A stretch of 64,000 nt of DNA. Source: Ottelia alismoides (taxonomy: Eukaryota > Streptophyta > Magnoliopsida > Alismatales > Hydrocharitaceae). This document shows, in pieces, positions 29,826-37,748 of the stretch (position 1 is the stretch's first letter; every line of letters begins with the position of its first letter). Position numbers and translations under genes: made by a program. The notes under the pieces are model-generated. The model had not been told where the DNA came from. It saw nothing but the letters and a program-made list of their open reading frames with translations, and made no database searches. The DNA lies in assembly GCA_037367405.1 (NCBI GenBank), contig JAZKJV010011400.1, forward strand, positions 7,810,501 to 7,874,500. Direction: 5' to 3'.

Positions 29826-30329
29826 ATGGCTATCAACGTCGCCAAAGAGGTCGCAACGCTCCGGCACATGACCGTGTCGGATCTTCGTGATCGGTACCAA
29901 GAAGTTTTCGGCGAGGACACCAACGCTCGCAACAAACAGTGGCTCATCAAACGGATCGCTTGGAGATTACAAGCAAACGCAGAAGGAGACATCTCCGAAC
30001 GCGCTCGGCGATTGGCGCTCCAGATCGCGATGGAGACAGACATAAGAACGTCGCTGCCACGAGTGAACAGACCGGCCACAACGGAAACGTTGGAAACGGC
30101 AACGACTACGATCTCACCACCTGCGGACAATCGGATTCCGCTACCCGGTGCCAACCTAGTCAAGACATACAAGGGGCGCAGCATCCAGGTCATGGTGCGA
30201 CCAAATTCATTTGAGTTCGAAGGGACTCAATACAAGACACTCACGGCTATCGCTCGAGTCGTCACAGGGCAAAAGAACATCAACGGATTTCACTTCTTCG
30301 GACTACGCAAAGCGGAGGCTGCTCAATGA
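29826..30329 (+). CDS. DUF2924 domain protein
   Basis: 167 residues, preceded by AAAGGAGAGC. The N-terminal half (VATLRHMTVSDLRDRYQEVFGED..RNKQWLIKRIAWRLQA) and the C-terminal half (LVKTYKGRSIQVMVRPNSFEFEGTQYKTLTAIARVVTG) match DUF2924, a family that regularly precedes large serine recombinases in proteobacterial and planctomycete mobile elements. The C-terminal part resembles a small DNA-binding fold. Its stop overlaps the recombinase start by 4 nt (ATGA), which implies translational coupling. Function unknown; an accessory role in recombination is inferred from the constant pairing. Confidence 0.85.
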   Translation: MAINVAKEVATLRHMTVSDLRDRYQEVFGEDTNARNKQWLIKRIAWRLQANAEGDISERARRLALQIAMETDIRTSLPRVNRPATTETLETATTTISPPADNRIPLPGANLVKTYKGRSIQVMVRPNSFEFEGTQYKTLTAIARVVTGQKNINGFHFFGLRKAEAAQ

Positions 30330-31900
30330 ATAAGGAAAAGGAAATACGAAAGCTTAATTGCGCCATCTACACTCGCAAATCGACCGAGGAAGGCCTCGAC
30401 CAAGATTTCAACACACTCGATGCCCAGCGAGAATCAGCCGAGTCATACATCAAGAGTCAAGAAGCGGAGGGCTGGGTCTGCCTTCCCGATCATTATGACG
30501 ATGGAGGCTTTACTGGCGGCAATATGGATCGCCCCGCGTTGAAACGCCTACTCGCCGATATCGAGGCCGGCAAAGTTGACTGTATCGTAGTCTACAAGGT
30601 GGACCGTCTCAGCCGATCGCTAATGGACTTCGCCAAAATGCTCGAAGTCTTCGAACGCAAGAGCGTGGCATTCGTCAGCGTCACCCAGCAGTTTAATACC
30701 ACGAACTCAATGGGCAGGCTGATGCTAAATGTGCTCCTGTCCTTCGCTCAGTTCGAACGCGAGATCATCTCGGAACGAACACGCGACAAGATGGCGGCCG
30801 CTCGTCGCAAAGGCAAATGGGGTGGCGGCTTGGCTCCGCTCGGATATGACAACGATCGCGAGGGTCGTAAAATCGTGGTCAACGAAGACGAGGCCGCACA
30901 GGTGCGTGGAACGTTCGAGCTGTATCTCGAGTGCCAGTCGATCATTCAGACGATCAAGGAAATCGATCGGCGCGGTTGGAAGAACAAACTGACCGTTACA
31001 AAGAGCGGCAAAGAACGCGGTGGCCGACACTTTGACAAGAGTTCGTTGTTCAAGCTGCTCACGAACGTCGCCTACCTTGGCAAAGTCCGCTACAAGGATG
31101 AGATCCACGAAGGCGAACACGACGCGATCGTACCCATTGAACTTTGGGAGAAGGTTCAAAAGCAACTGAAGCACAACGGTCGAACCGGTGGAATCATGGT
31201 TCGAAACAAATTCGGTGCTTTGCTCAAAGGACTGGTTCGTTGTGTTTGCTGCGACTGTGCCATGACTCCAAACCATACGACAAAGGGCGGCAACAAACGC
31301 TATCGCTACTACGTTTGCACTTCCGCTCAGAAACGCGGTTGGCATACCTGTCCGTCAAAGTCGATTCCCGCCAAGCAAATCGAGGATTTCGTCATCGAGC
31401 AGATCAAGAAGATCGGCTACGCGCCGGAACTGATCCAGGACGTAGTCACAAGTGTCGCCGACAAGATGAAGGGGCAGCTCAAGCAACTCGAAGACGAACG
31501 GTTGGCCCTTGGTCGCGACACTGCACGTTGGAATAGCGAGATCCGCAAGACCTCCGCACTGATCCGCCCCAACGAGACCGAATCGCCGGCAATCGCCAGA
31601 TTGGCCGACCTCCAAGAACGGATCGCTCACAACGAGCGCCGGATCAACACCGTGCTAAGCGACATCAAGAAGATCAGCAACAACTTGCTTACCCAGCAGG
31701 ATGTCGAGACCGCGATGACCACTTTCGATCCAATCTGGGAATCGATGACGCTCCGCGATCAGATCCGCTTGGTACAAGTTGTCATCAAACAAGTTGACTA
31801 CGACGGCGAATCTGGACGCGTTACCATCACCTTCAACTCGATCGGCATCAAGAAGCGGGCCGAGCATGCAACCAAAGATCTTGAGGAGGCCCGAGCATGA
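30326..31900 (+). CDS. Large serine recombinase (site-specific integrase/resolvase)
   Basis: 524 residues, full length for the family. The catalytic domain is residues ~10-155: YTRKSTEEG has the nucleophilic Ser19, then KVDRLSRSLMDF and FAQFEREIISERTRDKM. The recombinase domain (~170-280) includes GLAPLGYD and LLTNVAYLGKVRY. A zinc ribbon follows with paired cysteines VRCVCCDCAM and CTSAQKRGWHTCPS, then a coiled-coil segment (~370-480). Such enzymes catalyse unidirectional integration or excision of phages and islands. It may have moved the neighbouring element, but no att sites were identified. Confidence 0.95.
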   Translation: MNKEKEIRKLNCAIYTRKSTEEGLDQDFNTLDAQRESAESYIKSQEAEGWVCLPDHYDDGGFTGGNMDRPALKRLLADIEAGKVDCIVVYKVDRLSRSLMDFAKMLEVFERKSVAFVSVTQQFNTTNSMGRLMLNVLLSFAQFEREIISERTRDKMAAARRKGKWGGGLAPLGYDNDREGRKIVVNEDEAAQVRGTFELYLECQSIIQTIKEIDRRGWKNKLTVTKSGKERGGRHFDKSSLFKLLTNVAYLGKVRYKDEIHEGEHDAIVPIELWEKVQKQLKHNGRTGGIMVRNKFGALLKGLVRCVCCDCAMTPNHTTKGGNKRYRYYVCTSAQKRGWHTCPSKSIPAKQIEDFVIEQIKKIGYAPELIQDVVTSVADKMKGQLKQLEDERLALGRDTARWNSEIRKTSALIRPNETESPAIARLADLQERIAHNERRINTVLSDIKKISNNLLTQQDVETAMTTFDPIWESMTLRDQIRLVQVVIKQVDYDGESGRVTITFNSIGIKKRAEHATKDLEEARA

Positions 31901-32310
31901 GCGACGAAATCCAAGTAGGAGCAACCTTTCACAAGAAGCGCGTTGGCAAGCATATCGCCATGATGGAAGGCCCACCGCCGACAGTTCCCGAACGTCCCAA
32001 AGGCCGATTGCCTCGCATCACTCGCTACATGGCACTCGCGATCTACTACGAAGACCTCATCCGCCAAGGCCATGTCCACGACTACGCCGAGATCGCCACA
32101 CTCGGCCACGTCACACGTGCCAGGGTAACCCAGATAATGAACCTTAGGCTGCTGGCTCCCGACATCCAGCTGGCGTGTCTCGAACTACCTAGGGTAGTGG
32201 TTGGGCGCGATTATTTTTCACTACGCGAACTTCAGACAATCGCGCTTCAACCTAGTTGGAAAGAACAACGGAGATTGCTTAGCCAAATCAATGGTTGGCG
32301 CAATAGTTAA
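31897..32310 (+). CDS. Small DNA-binding protein coupled to the recombinase
   Basis: 137 residues; its ATG overlaps the recombinase stop by 4 nt. The central part (YMALAIYYEDLIRQGHVHDYAEIATLGHVTRARVTQIMNLRLLAPDIQ) is a plausible helix-turn-helix, with ARVTQIMNL as recognition helix. Proteins of this kind commonly follow DUF2924-linked recombinases. It may bind the att region or regulate the cassette (inference). Confidence 0.75.
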   Translation: MSDEIQVGATFHKKRVGKHIAMMEGPPPTVPERPKGRLPRITRYMALAIYYEDLIRQGHVHDYAEIATLGHVTRARVTQIMNLRLLAPDIQLACLELPRVVVGRDYFSLRELQTIALQPSWKEQRRLLSQINGWRNS

Positions 32311-32472
32311 CCCGACTGGTAAGCACCCCAGGAAGGCCTGTTTTGGTCAGGCGGGAAGTGTGAAACGCGAGAGGGCTAATGGTTTAGCGACGGGTTAAAA
32401 AAAGCGGACTAAAGACTGTGTTTATTTGATTGGGGACCAGCCCCCAAACCCCCGGGATTTATCGCATACTGG

Positions 32473-33549
32473 TCAAAAGCAAGCAGCTGTAGCGACGGGC
32501 AATTCACCAGCCGCTACGCTTGCTTTCGACATCAGCGCGACGCTCGGGTTGCTTCCCAGCAGAGCCCTATCCTTCGGTTGAGTATCTGCAGTATAGCTTG
32601 CTGACAGTGAAGCAGGCTGTGCTTCTGTTTGTTTCTCGCGCTGCTTTGCGCGATTCTCCGCGCGTCTTTCGCGAGCTTCTTCCAGCTTGCGATCACGCTC
32701 ATCGAAGATCGCTTGCTGACGACCTTCGAGCATGTCCTTGGGCGTCACATAACCCAAGGCGCTGTGAAGCCGTCGCTCGTTGTATTCCTCCACATAATGC
32801 CCCACAATCCGTTTTGCATCTTCCAGACTCAGTGCCACTCCAGGGCGAATGCACTCGCCCTTAAGTGATTTATGAAATCGCTCGATCTTACCATTGCTCT
32901 GTGGATAGAACGGACTGGTGCGAACGTGCGTCATACCGCTGATGCGTATGAACTCTTTGAAGTCTTTTGCAATGAACTGTGGGCCGTTATCAGAGATCAC
33001 CCGAGGTCGTGCCGCAGGATGTTTCTCCTTGGCCGCCTGCAGAATGATTTCTATGTCAGACACCTCCATCTTCTCGCGTATGTCCCAGTGGATAACCGAT
33101 CGACTATAGCCATCCAGTACCGACGCGATGAAGTAAAACGTGCCTGCGATATTCAAGTAAGCGATATCGGTGTGCCAGTGCTCGTGAGCCGCCAAGGGCT
33201 GCACGAATCCGGTCCCTTTCTTCGTTGGCTTCTGCAACGGTTTCATCAAGCCAGCCGCTTTCAGCACGTTGTAGACAGTGCCCGGGCTCGTGGCCACAAC
33301 ATTGGCATCCATCATCATGTACGTCAGTCGTCGATAACCATTGAGTGGATGATCGAAGTGAAACTGAATGATGGCCTGCTTCTCCCAGTCCTCAAGCCAA
33401 TGGTCGCGCGGGATCCAGGAGTTGTGCTCAAAGGCCTTACCGTAGTAACGCTTCCACTTGCAAAAAGTAGATGACCAAAGCCCAGCCCAGCTGAGCAACT
33501 GGCCTTGAGTGACTTCCGTCTTGGCCGTCCAGCGCTCAACGTAGTCCAC
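32473..33549 (-). CDS. IS3-family transposase OrfB (DDE integrase)
   Basis: 358 residues from a GTG start. It has the HTH_21 segment (NGYRRLTYMMM..VATSPGTVYNVLKAAGL) and an rve integrase core with the DDE triad: D in EHWHTDIAYLNI, D in VISDNGPQF, E in NGKIERFHKSLKGE (D-D-35-E type spacing). The C-terminal tail is lysine/glutamine-rich. The frame stays open upstream of the GTG and reads KRTWGTLNGKWVPHEIRDQ, which is typical of the OrfAB fusion, so the active transposase is probably made by -1 frameshifting from orfA. Confidence 0.93.
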   Translation of the reverse strand: MDYVERWTAKTEVTQGQLLSWAGLWSSTFCKWKRYYGKAFEHNSWIPRDHWLEDWEKQAIIQFHFDHPLNGYRRLTYMMMDANVVATSPGTVYNVLKAAGLMKPLQKPTKKGTGFVQPLAAHEHWHTDIAYLNIAGTFYFIASVLDGYSRSVIHWDIREKMEVSDIEIILQAAKEKHPAARPRVISDNGPQFIAKDFKEFIRISGMTHVRTSPFYPQSNGKIERFHKSLKGECIRPGVALSLEDAKRIVGHYVEEYNERRLHSALGYVTPKDMLEGRQQAIFDERDRKLEEARERRAENRAKQREKQTEAQPASLSASYTADTQPKDRALLGSNPSVALMSKASVAAGELPVATAACF

Positions 33550-33587
33550 TACCTGGTCGCGAATTTCGTGGGGAACCCATTTGCCGT

Positions 33588-33908
33588 TCAGGGTTCCCCA
33601 AGTTCTTTTTTTAGCTCGACGTGCTCCTGCAGCAACTCAGCAATCACTTCGTTCTTGGACTGCAGCTTGGCCTCCAGTTGCTCGATCTTGCGAGCAGCCG
33701 CTTCGTCTTGACGCTTCGCGTTAGCTCCATTCTTTTTCCGCTCGAAGCAACCTTCAGCGTTCTCGAACAGCAGCCGCTGCCAGTTGTAGAAGTTGACCGG
33801 GCTGATCTTGTACTTGTCGCAGAGTGTCGACACGGGCACCTTCTCTATCAAGTGCTCGCGTACTATCGCTACCTTCTGCGCCGCAGTTAAATTCGTTCTC
33901 TTGGACAT
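33588..33908 (-). CDS. IS3-family transposase OrfA
   Basis: 106 residues. N-terminal helix-turn-helix (AAQKVAIVREHLIEKVPVSTLCDKYKISPVNFYNW) followed by a leucine-zipper-like coiled coil (KIEQLEAKLQSKNEVIAELLQEHVELKKEL). It binds the IS ends and, alone, usually acts as a negative regulator. It ends 11 codons after an A7 run that can shift ribosomes into the orfB frame. Confidence 0.92.
   Translation of the reverse strand: MSKRTNLTAAQKVAIVREHLIEKVPVSTLCDKYKISPVNFYNWQRLLFENAEGCFERKKNGANAKRQDEAAARKIEQLEAKLQSKNEVIAELLQEHVELKKELGEP
33606..33612 (-). promoter_or_regulatory. Probable programmed -1 frameshift site (A7) in the IS3 element
   Basis: On the minus strand orfA reads CTA AAA AAA GAA; slipping back one base on A AAA AAA G gives AGA ACT TGG, which continues in the orfB frame with no stop. 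The position before the orfA stop and the direction match the usual IS3 frameshift. Confidence 0.75.
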
Positions 33909-33956
33909 CTAGCGTTTCCTTCTCTAGGACCGCTAAACTCTAGCACATGAATCGCG

Positions 33957-35276
33957 TCACGCTTCCGATCTCAGCAAAACAGGCCACTCAGAGCAATTCT
34001 CTGAGATTTGGGCAAAGAAGTAGAGATCTCCAGCGGCTCCCCATTCCATGTCCGCTTTTCGATCGCTCCCGATCTGAAAGAAAAAGTCCATAGAATCCAG
34101 CGGAGCACCGATAGGAAAATCTGCTTCAAATCTGCCGTATCCGCCAAGTTGATGCCGTGAACGACTAACCCTTGAGCGACGCCCTTGTATCGCGTCCAGA
34201 GCACTTTCGTAGTTGTAAGCCAATTCCAAATACCGCTCGAGTTCGATGTTGTTCATTCCGTGATCATAACGCTCCATTTGTTCTTGCGTTCCGGGAAGTG
34301 ATCGATGCTTTGAAAACTTGAGTGATGTAGCTCTGTATTTTGGCGTTCCTCTTGGCGTACGTCTCCTTTCAAGTAGGCATTGATCCTCGAAATAAAGTAG
34401 TGTGTTCCAAGTGTTCTGATTCATTAGTTCTTCGGCGGAATTCGGAATCTGAGGTGACGAATCATCCTTCTTAGTCCATCCCCACACGGAGAATAACGCA
34501 ATTACACCCGTCCTTGGTAGGTTCAGTCCCGTGTTGTTTTCGATTTCTGAAAAGTTGATTTGAAACAGAAAAGACAGCGATCTTCCATCGCGATAGGTCG
34601 GCCATTCTGTGCCATGCGGCAAATCTGGACTTCCACCAATCTTGCTCGTGCCCACAGGTAAGTTCTTTTCCGCTATTCGCATTGTCTCAATAGTCAGGGC
34701 AGGTCTCGAAATGTCGTGGATAATCTTCTGGTGGTGGGTTAGGTCAAAGTGAAGTATCAAATGATCAAGTAGTTCATCTTCTGATTGGGACTTGTCGCTG
34801 ATCGATAGAAGTAACCTATCTATGGGTGTTAACTTTCTGCAAACCACTTCGTAGGCCGACCGCACCTGTTGAGCGATGGCATCAGTCTCAAGTCTGCCAT
34901 CTAGAGGAAGTAGCATGTACATGTGACCTTCAGTCGGGAAGTCGCCGCTCTCTTCTACGTCCTCGCATTCATCTCGGAGAAGCTCGAAGTTCGATCTGTC
35001 AGTCGGGAGAAGTAACCACGGCCCGACGAAAGAAGCGGCGTTGTGCTCACTTTCCCCCCGTACACCTTGCTCATACAAGGCACGATTCTTCGCGAAATGC
35101 AAAGCGCTTACACCGCTGCACGCAGGATAAACAACTCTAAAGAATTCGCCCCAGACGGGCCCTGGGACCACGAGTATTGGATGGATTGCATTCGAGTCCC
35201 CGGAGGGATGATGCTGAACTCCCGGCAAAGATAGAGCGAATCGAGTCAGTGACTTCACCTGCTCGGTCGGGTGCAT
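33957..35276 (-). CDS. DUF1963 (YwqG-like) protein
   Basis: About 439 residues. The C-terminal two thirds match DUF1963: KIGGSPDLPHGTEWPTYRDGRSLSFLFQINFSEI, PRTGVIALFSVWGW, a HQLGGYGRFEAD segment and the ending FFFQIGSDRKADMEWGAAGDLYFFA. The N-terminal ~180 residues are not recognised. I prefer ATG 35276 (MHPTEQVK); a TTG start at 35321 is possible and both have poor ribosome-binding spacing. Family function is unknown. It lies between the IS and the TROVE gene and I cannot say whether it belongs to the phage or the chromosome. Confidence 0.82.
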   Translation of the reverse strand: MHPTEQVKSLTRFALSLPGVQHHPSGDSNAIHPILVVPGPVWGEFFRVVYPACSGVSALHFAKNRALYEQGVRGESEHNAASFVGPWLLLPTDRSNFELLRDECEDVEESGDFPTEGHMYMLLPLDGRLETDAIAQQVRSAYEVVCRKLTPIDRLLLSISDKSQSEDELLDHLILHFDLTHHQKIIHDISRPALTIETMRIAEKNLPVGTSKIGGSPDLPHGTEWPTYRDGRSLSFLFQINFSEIENNTGLNLPRTGVIALFSVWGWTKKDDSSPQIPNSAEELMNQNTWNTLLYFEDQCLLERRRTPRGTPKYRATSLKFSKHRSLPGTQEQMERYDHGMNNIELERYLELAYNYESALDAIQGRRSRVSRSRHQLGGYGRFEADFPIGAPLDSMDFFFQIGSDRKADMEWGAAGDLYFFAQISENCSEWPVLLRSEA

Positions 35277-35399
35277 TCCTTTATCATACAAGTATCGTTC
35301 ATATGTGTTAAGCAATATCAATCCCCCGCGATGTCAAAGCCATTCAGGCATTACGATTCTAAACAACGCCGACCAAAGTGTCGCAAGTTTACCAACGAA

Positions 35400-35435
35400 A
35401 ACACCCGCAGGAACGTCGCCTTTCCTGCGGGTGTT
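35400..35435 (-). terminator. Strong terminator after the TROVE gene
   Basis: AACACCCGCAGGA and TCCTGCGGGTGTT form a 13-bp perfect stem with a 10-nt loop; read on the minus strand it ends GTGTTTTC. It lies 40 nt past the TROVE stop and would close the tRNA/Y-RNA/TROVE transcription unit. Confidence 0.85.
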
Positions 35436-35475
35436 AATTGTTGGTTAAAGATCACAATTTGAAGTAAACGAGGGT

Positions 35476-37113
35476 TTACAGTTCGATCGCTTCAACTTCA
35501 GCGACGAATCGCTGATCGTTGTCCGCTAGGAACGCACTGATCACTTTGAACACGGCGTCACTGAAGCCACCGATGTTCATAATGTCAGCTCGTTCACAAG
35601 CTTGAACCGACTGGTACGGTTGCAGATCGATGCATACCAACTTCGGATTCGCTTCCTTACCCGCCAGCTTGCGCTGGTTAGCAACAAAGGCTTCCCAAGC
35701 CGTCATCACACCGGTCGAACCGTGTCGTCCTGTTCCGACCCAGCTCTCGTTATCGCTAACGAGAACAACGCCGGCGAACTTGCGCTTCGCATGCTTTTGC
35801 TTGGCAGCGACCAGCGGAAGCGAACAATCTGTTCCACCACCACCGTATTTTGCCAGCCGTTCAGCAATACTCAGGATCGAATCGTTTGGATCCATCTTGG
35901 CATCGTAAGCCGACGTATCGAACGGAATCACAACGCTGTCCGGGTTGCGTCGCAGTATCGCTGCGGCGAACAATGCAGCCACGTCGATGCATCGCATCTT
36001 CGAAGTCGCACCTCGTCCACGGTTACCTGTGACCGCACAGCTCATTGATCCAGACGTATCCAAACCAATAACAACCGGTCCCGGCAACTCCGGAACGTTT
36101 CCACACGCGATTTCGGCTGCCTTATGCAGTGCAGTCTTGATCTTCTGCGGAACATTGTCATCCGCGTTCAAGTACGCAGCGAAGTACTGGTACGGAAACT
36201 GCTTCGACGCCCTAATCTCCGATTCGTCAGCGATCCGGTCAGCAACGTAGTCAACCATCGCACTTTTTGCCAAAACATCGTGTCGTAGCAAAGTGTTCAA
36301 GTTCATACGCAGTGCCTGCGGACCCATCTTTCGAGCCAGTGCAGCCCAAACCTTTGGTCCCTTGGCGGCATCAGACAACAAGTCCCATCGAACGTTGTCG
36401 AGTCCACCAGCGATCAACGCTTGGTCTTCTTCGCTTTCCGAGTTGCGATATGCGATCAGCGACTGAACTTCGACCGGCAAATCGGCTTCCGTTGCCGGTG
36501 CCCACTTGTCGATGCTCTTATCAGTCAACCAACCGAACATCGCTCGGCGAGCGTTATCCTTCGGCGTCGGTCGAGCCATACGAAGGATGTCCCGCAAGCT
36601 CGGGTCGTTACCGATCGACGCGCTAAGTAACTTTCCGACCGTAGCGGTGTTCAACCAGCGCTGGAATGCTCGCTGCACGGAGCTCGACAATCCAACGCGG
36701 CCCTTGCCAGCCTTGTTCTTGAACTGGCCGGATCGGATCATCTGAAACACAGTTCGCAGAACGCGACCGTTGTCGACCACGCGATCGAACACTCGGTGCA
36801 TTAACTCAGTATCACGAACCGACAGCGCGACCAGCAATGCTGCCGGCATGTCCTTCATGAACGCCTTCTCACGAGCGTAAAGAGCCAGCTTCGCCAAGTA
36901 CTGGTTGTCGTCGACTTCATCGATCAACTTCAGAACTTCGTCAAGCTGCGTCTCGGCCGTGCTGTAGAACGCGTTGCCGAACGTACCCGTAGCCGCAACT
37001 TGAGCCAGAGCGTGCTTCGGCTCGAGCTTGTACGCGCGGCCCCCCGCTTCGTTGACTGCATCTGCTCGCGGCAATCGGCTTGTAAGGCTTGCAAAAAGAG
37101 ACTTGTTGGCCAT
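35476..37113 (-). CDS. rsr: TROVE-domain protein, bacterial Ro60 orthologue (Rsr)
   Basis: 545 residues, full length for Ro60/Rsr. The TROVE HEAT-repeat ring covers residues ~10-345 ([76 protein letters not shown]). A von Willebrand A domain follows (~350-545) with an intact [26 protein letters not shown] and [10 protein letters not shown]. Ro60 proteins bind Y RNAs on the outside of the ring and the 3' ends of misfolded RNAs inside it; bacterial Rsr works with exoribonucleases in rRNA maturation and RNA decay. AGGAGG lies 8 nt before ATG 37113. A short Y-RNA-like element ends 27 nt upstream, and more lie further up the same strand. Confidence 0.95.
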   Translation of the reverse strand: MANKSLFASLTSRLPRADAVNEAGGRAYKLEPKHALAQVAATGTFGNAFYSTAETQLDEVLKLIDEVDDNQYLAKLALYAREKAFMKDMPAALLVALSVRDTELMHRVFDRVVDNGRVLRTVFQMIRSGQFKNKAGKGRVGLSSSVQRAFQRWLNTATVGKLLSASIGNDPSLRDILRMARPTPKDNARRAMFGWLTDKSIDKWAPATEADLPVEVQSLIAYRNSESEEDQALIAGGLDNVRWDLLSDAAKGPKVWAALARKMGPQALRMNLNTLLRHDVLAKSAMVDYVADRIADESEIRASKQFPYQYFAAYLNADDNVPQKIKTALHKAAEIACGNVPELPGPVVIGLDTSGSMSCAVTGNRGRGATSKMRCIDVAALFAAAILRRNPDSVVIPFDTSAYDAKMDPNDSILSIAERLAKYGGGGTDCSLPLVAAKQKHAKRKFAGVVLVSDNESWVGTGRHGSTGVMTAWEAFVANQRKLAGKEANPKLVCIDLQPYQSVQACERADIMNIGGFSDAVFKVISAFLADNDQRFVAEVEAIEL

Positions 37114-37139
37114 CCGTGTGACCTCCTAAACTGAAAACT

Positions 37140-37212
37140 GTTCGACGAAGGGTTGTTGAGAAAGGCTTTCGCCATCGGTTTCTAACGATGTAATCCCAAC
37201 TGGCAGTCGAAC
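37140..37212 (-). ncRNA. Y-RNA-like RNA D (short form) in the rsr leader
   Basis: 73 nt. The ends pair perfectly (GTTCGAC 5', GTCGAAC 3'). Inside the closing helix the 5' strand reads TGCC and the 3' strand CCTTC, then an inner stem GTTG/CAAC. The loop holds the GGATTACATC box, a CATCG/CGATG hairpin and GGC-GAAA-GCC, a stem with a GNRA tetraloop where long forms have the acceptor stem. It has no T arm. It ends 27 nt before the TROVE start. Confidence 0.7.
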
Positions 37213-37223
37213 GAGAATCGCAA

Positions 37224-37253
37224 AGCAGAATCAAGTACTACACTTGATCTGCT
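37224..37253 (-). terminator. Hairpin between Y RNA A and Y RNA D
   Basis: AGCAGATCAAGT pairs with ACTTGATTCTGCT (12 bp, one bulge), followed on the minus strand by TTTG. It could end or separate the Y RNA transcripts, or act as a processing site in the rsr leader. Confidence 0.5.
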
Positions 37254-37290
37254 TCCCCTTGTTCATGCATATGTTTCTTGATTGCGTTTA

Positions 37291-37310
37291 AAGACTCGCT
37301 TGGATGCGAG
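37291..37310 (-). terminator. Short hairpin with T-rich tail after Y RNA A
   Basis: CTCGC-ATCCAA-GCGAG followed by TCTTT on the minus strand, 14 nt past the closing stem of Y RNA A. It has only 5 bp, so it is weak; it may mark the 3' end of that RNA. Confidence 0.4.
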
Positions 37311-37323
37311 ATGTTCACTGAAA

Positions 37324-37438
37324 TTGACTAACGAAGCGAAAATCAAACATTGCTCTACCTACTGAGCCACAGCATCCTTGCAGACGCTGATGAGATTCGA
37401 ACTCACGACACATGTAATCCGATTTGGCAGTCAGTCAA
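37324..37438 (-). ncRNA. Y-RNA-like RNA A with permuted tRNA-like module
   Basis: 115 nt. TTGACTGAC at the 5' end pairs with GTTAGTCAA at the 3' end (9 bp, one G-U). Then come an internal loop TGCC / TCGCTTC, an inner stem AAATC/GATTT and the GGATTACAT box. The remainder is a circularly permuted tRNA: T arm GTGAG-TTCGAAT-CTCAT; acceptor CAGCGTCT closed by GCAA onto GGATGCTG (8 bp with U-G pairs); then TG and a D arm GCTC-AGTAGGTA-GAGC with the conserved GG. The acceptor is a closed hairpin, so it has no 3' CCA end. This matches the known plan of bacterial Y RNAs (YrlA) in which the anticodon stem is replaced by the Ro60-binding helix. Confidence 0.85.
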
Positions 37439-37475
37439 AAAGACTCGCCGCAACGGTTGTCCATCACGGCGAGTC
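37437..37475 (-). terminator. Rho-independent terminator between Y RNAs E and A
   Basis: GACTCGCCG pairs with CGGCGAGTC (9 bp) and is followed on the minus strand by TTTTT at 37441-37437. The T-run overlaps the first bases of the closing helix of Y RNA A, so A is either made by read-through and processing or has its own start. Confidence 0.85.
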
Positions 37476-37483
37476 GACACAAT

Positions 37484-37556
37484 GCAACTGAGCGAATTGG
37501 TTTGTTCAGATACTTTCGTTGTTGGTTGATGTAATCCAAACAGGCAGTTCAGTTGC
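37484..37556 (-). ncRNA. Y-RNA-like RNA E (short form) downstream of tRNA-Thr
   Basis: 73 nt, the same length as D. GCAACTGA pairs with TCAGTTGC (8 bp perfect). The internal loop has ACTGCC on the 5' side and AATTCGC on the 3' side, then an inner stem GTTTG/CAAAC around the GGATTACATC box. There is no T arm or acceptor stem. Only 3 nt separate it from the end of tRNA-Thr(TGT), so tRNA 3' processing could create its 5' end. Confidence 0.7.
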
Positions 37557-37559
37557 CAG

Positions 37560-37633
37560 AGCCGATGACTGGATTCGCACCAGCATGGACCTGTTTACAA
37601 GACAGGTGCCTTTCTCAGTCGAGCCACATCGGC
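37560..37633 (-). tRNA. tRNA-Thr (TGT)
   Basis: Acceptor GCCGATG/CATCGGC is perfect; anticodon stem CCTGT/ACAGG, loop CTTGTAA (anticodon at 37597-37599). The T loop is TGCGAAT rather than TTCGAAT. Discriminator T. It lies between tRNA-Trp and Y RNA E, separated from the main array by the HNH gene. Confidence 0.9.
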
Positions 37634-37639
37634 AGGTCA

Positions 37640-37711
37640 GCAGGAACGCAGTGATTCGAACACTGTCCATCGGCTTTGGAGACCGAGTCCGCTCCCAGGC
37701 GAACATTCCTG
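37640..37711 (-). tRNA. tRNA-Trp (CCA)
   Basis: Acceptor CAGGAAT/GTTCCTG (last pair U-G), anticodon loop CTCCAAA, T arm AGTG-TTCGAAT, discriminator C. It begins 37 nt after the HNH stop and is followed 6 nt later by tRNA-Thr. Confidence 0.9.
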
Positions 37712-37748
37712 TATGGCAGAAGCCCAGCGAACCGAGCTTCTGCGTTGT

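Larger units (their letters stand above)
32371..33947 (-). mobile_element. IS3-family insertion sequence
   Basis: Two overlapping-frame transposase ORFs (orfA 33588-33908, orfB 32473-33549) on the minus strand. Candidate imperfect ends share GCTA and GTTTAGCG: 32375-32389 on the plus strand and, reversed, 33932-33947. The ends are approximate; I cannot define the target duplication. The element lies between the recombinase cassette and the DUF1963 gene and interrupts no recognisable reading frame. Confidence 0.75.

Noticed and set aside
37324..37438. Permuted (two-piece) tmRNA
   Set aside because: No tag ORF, no encoded CCA and no Ala-type G3-U70 in an open acceptor; the size is too small.
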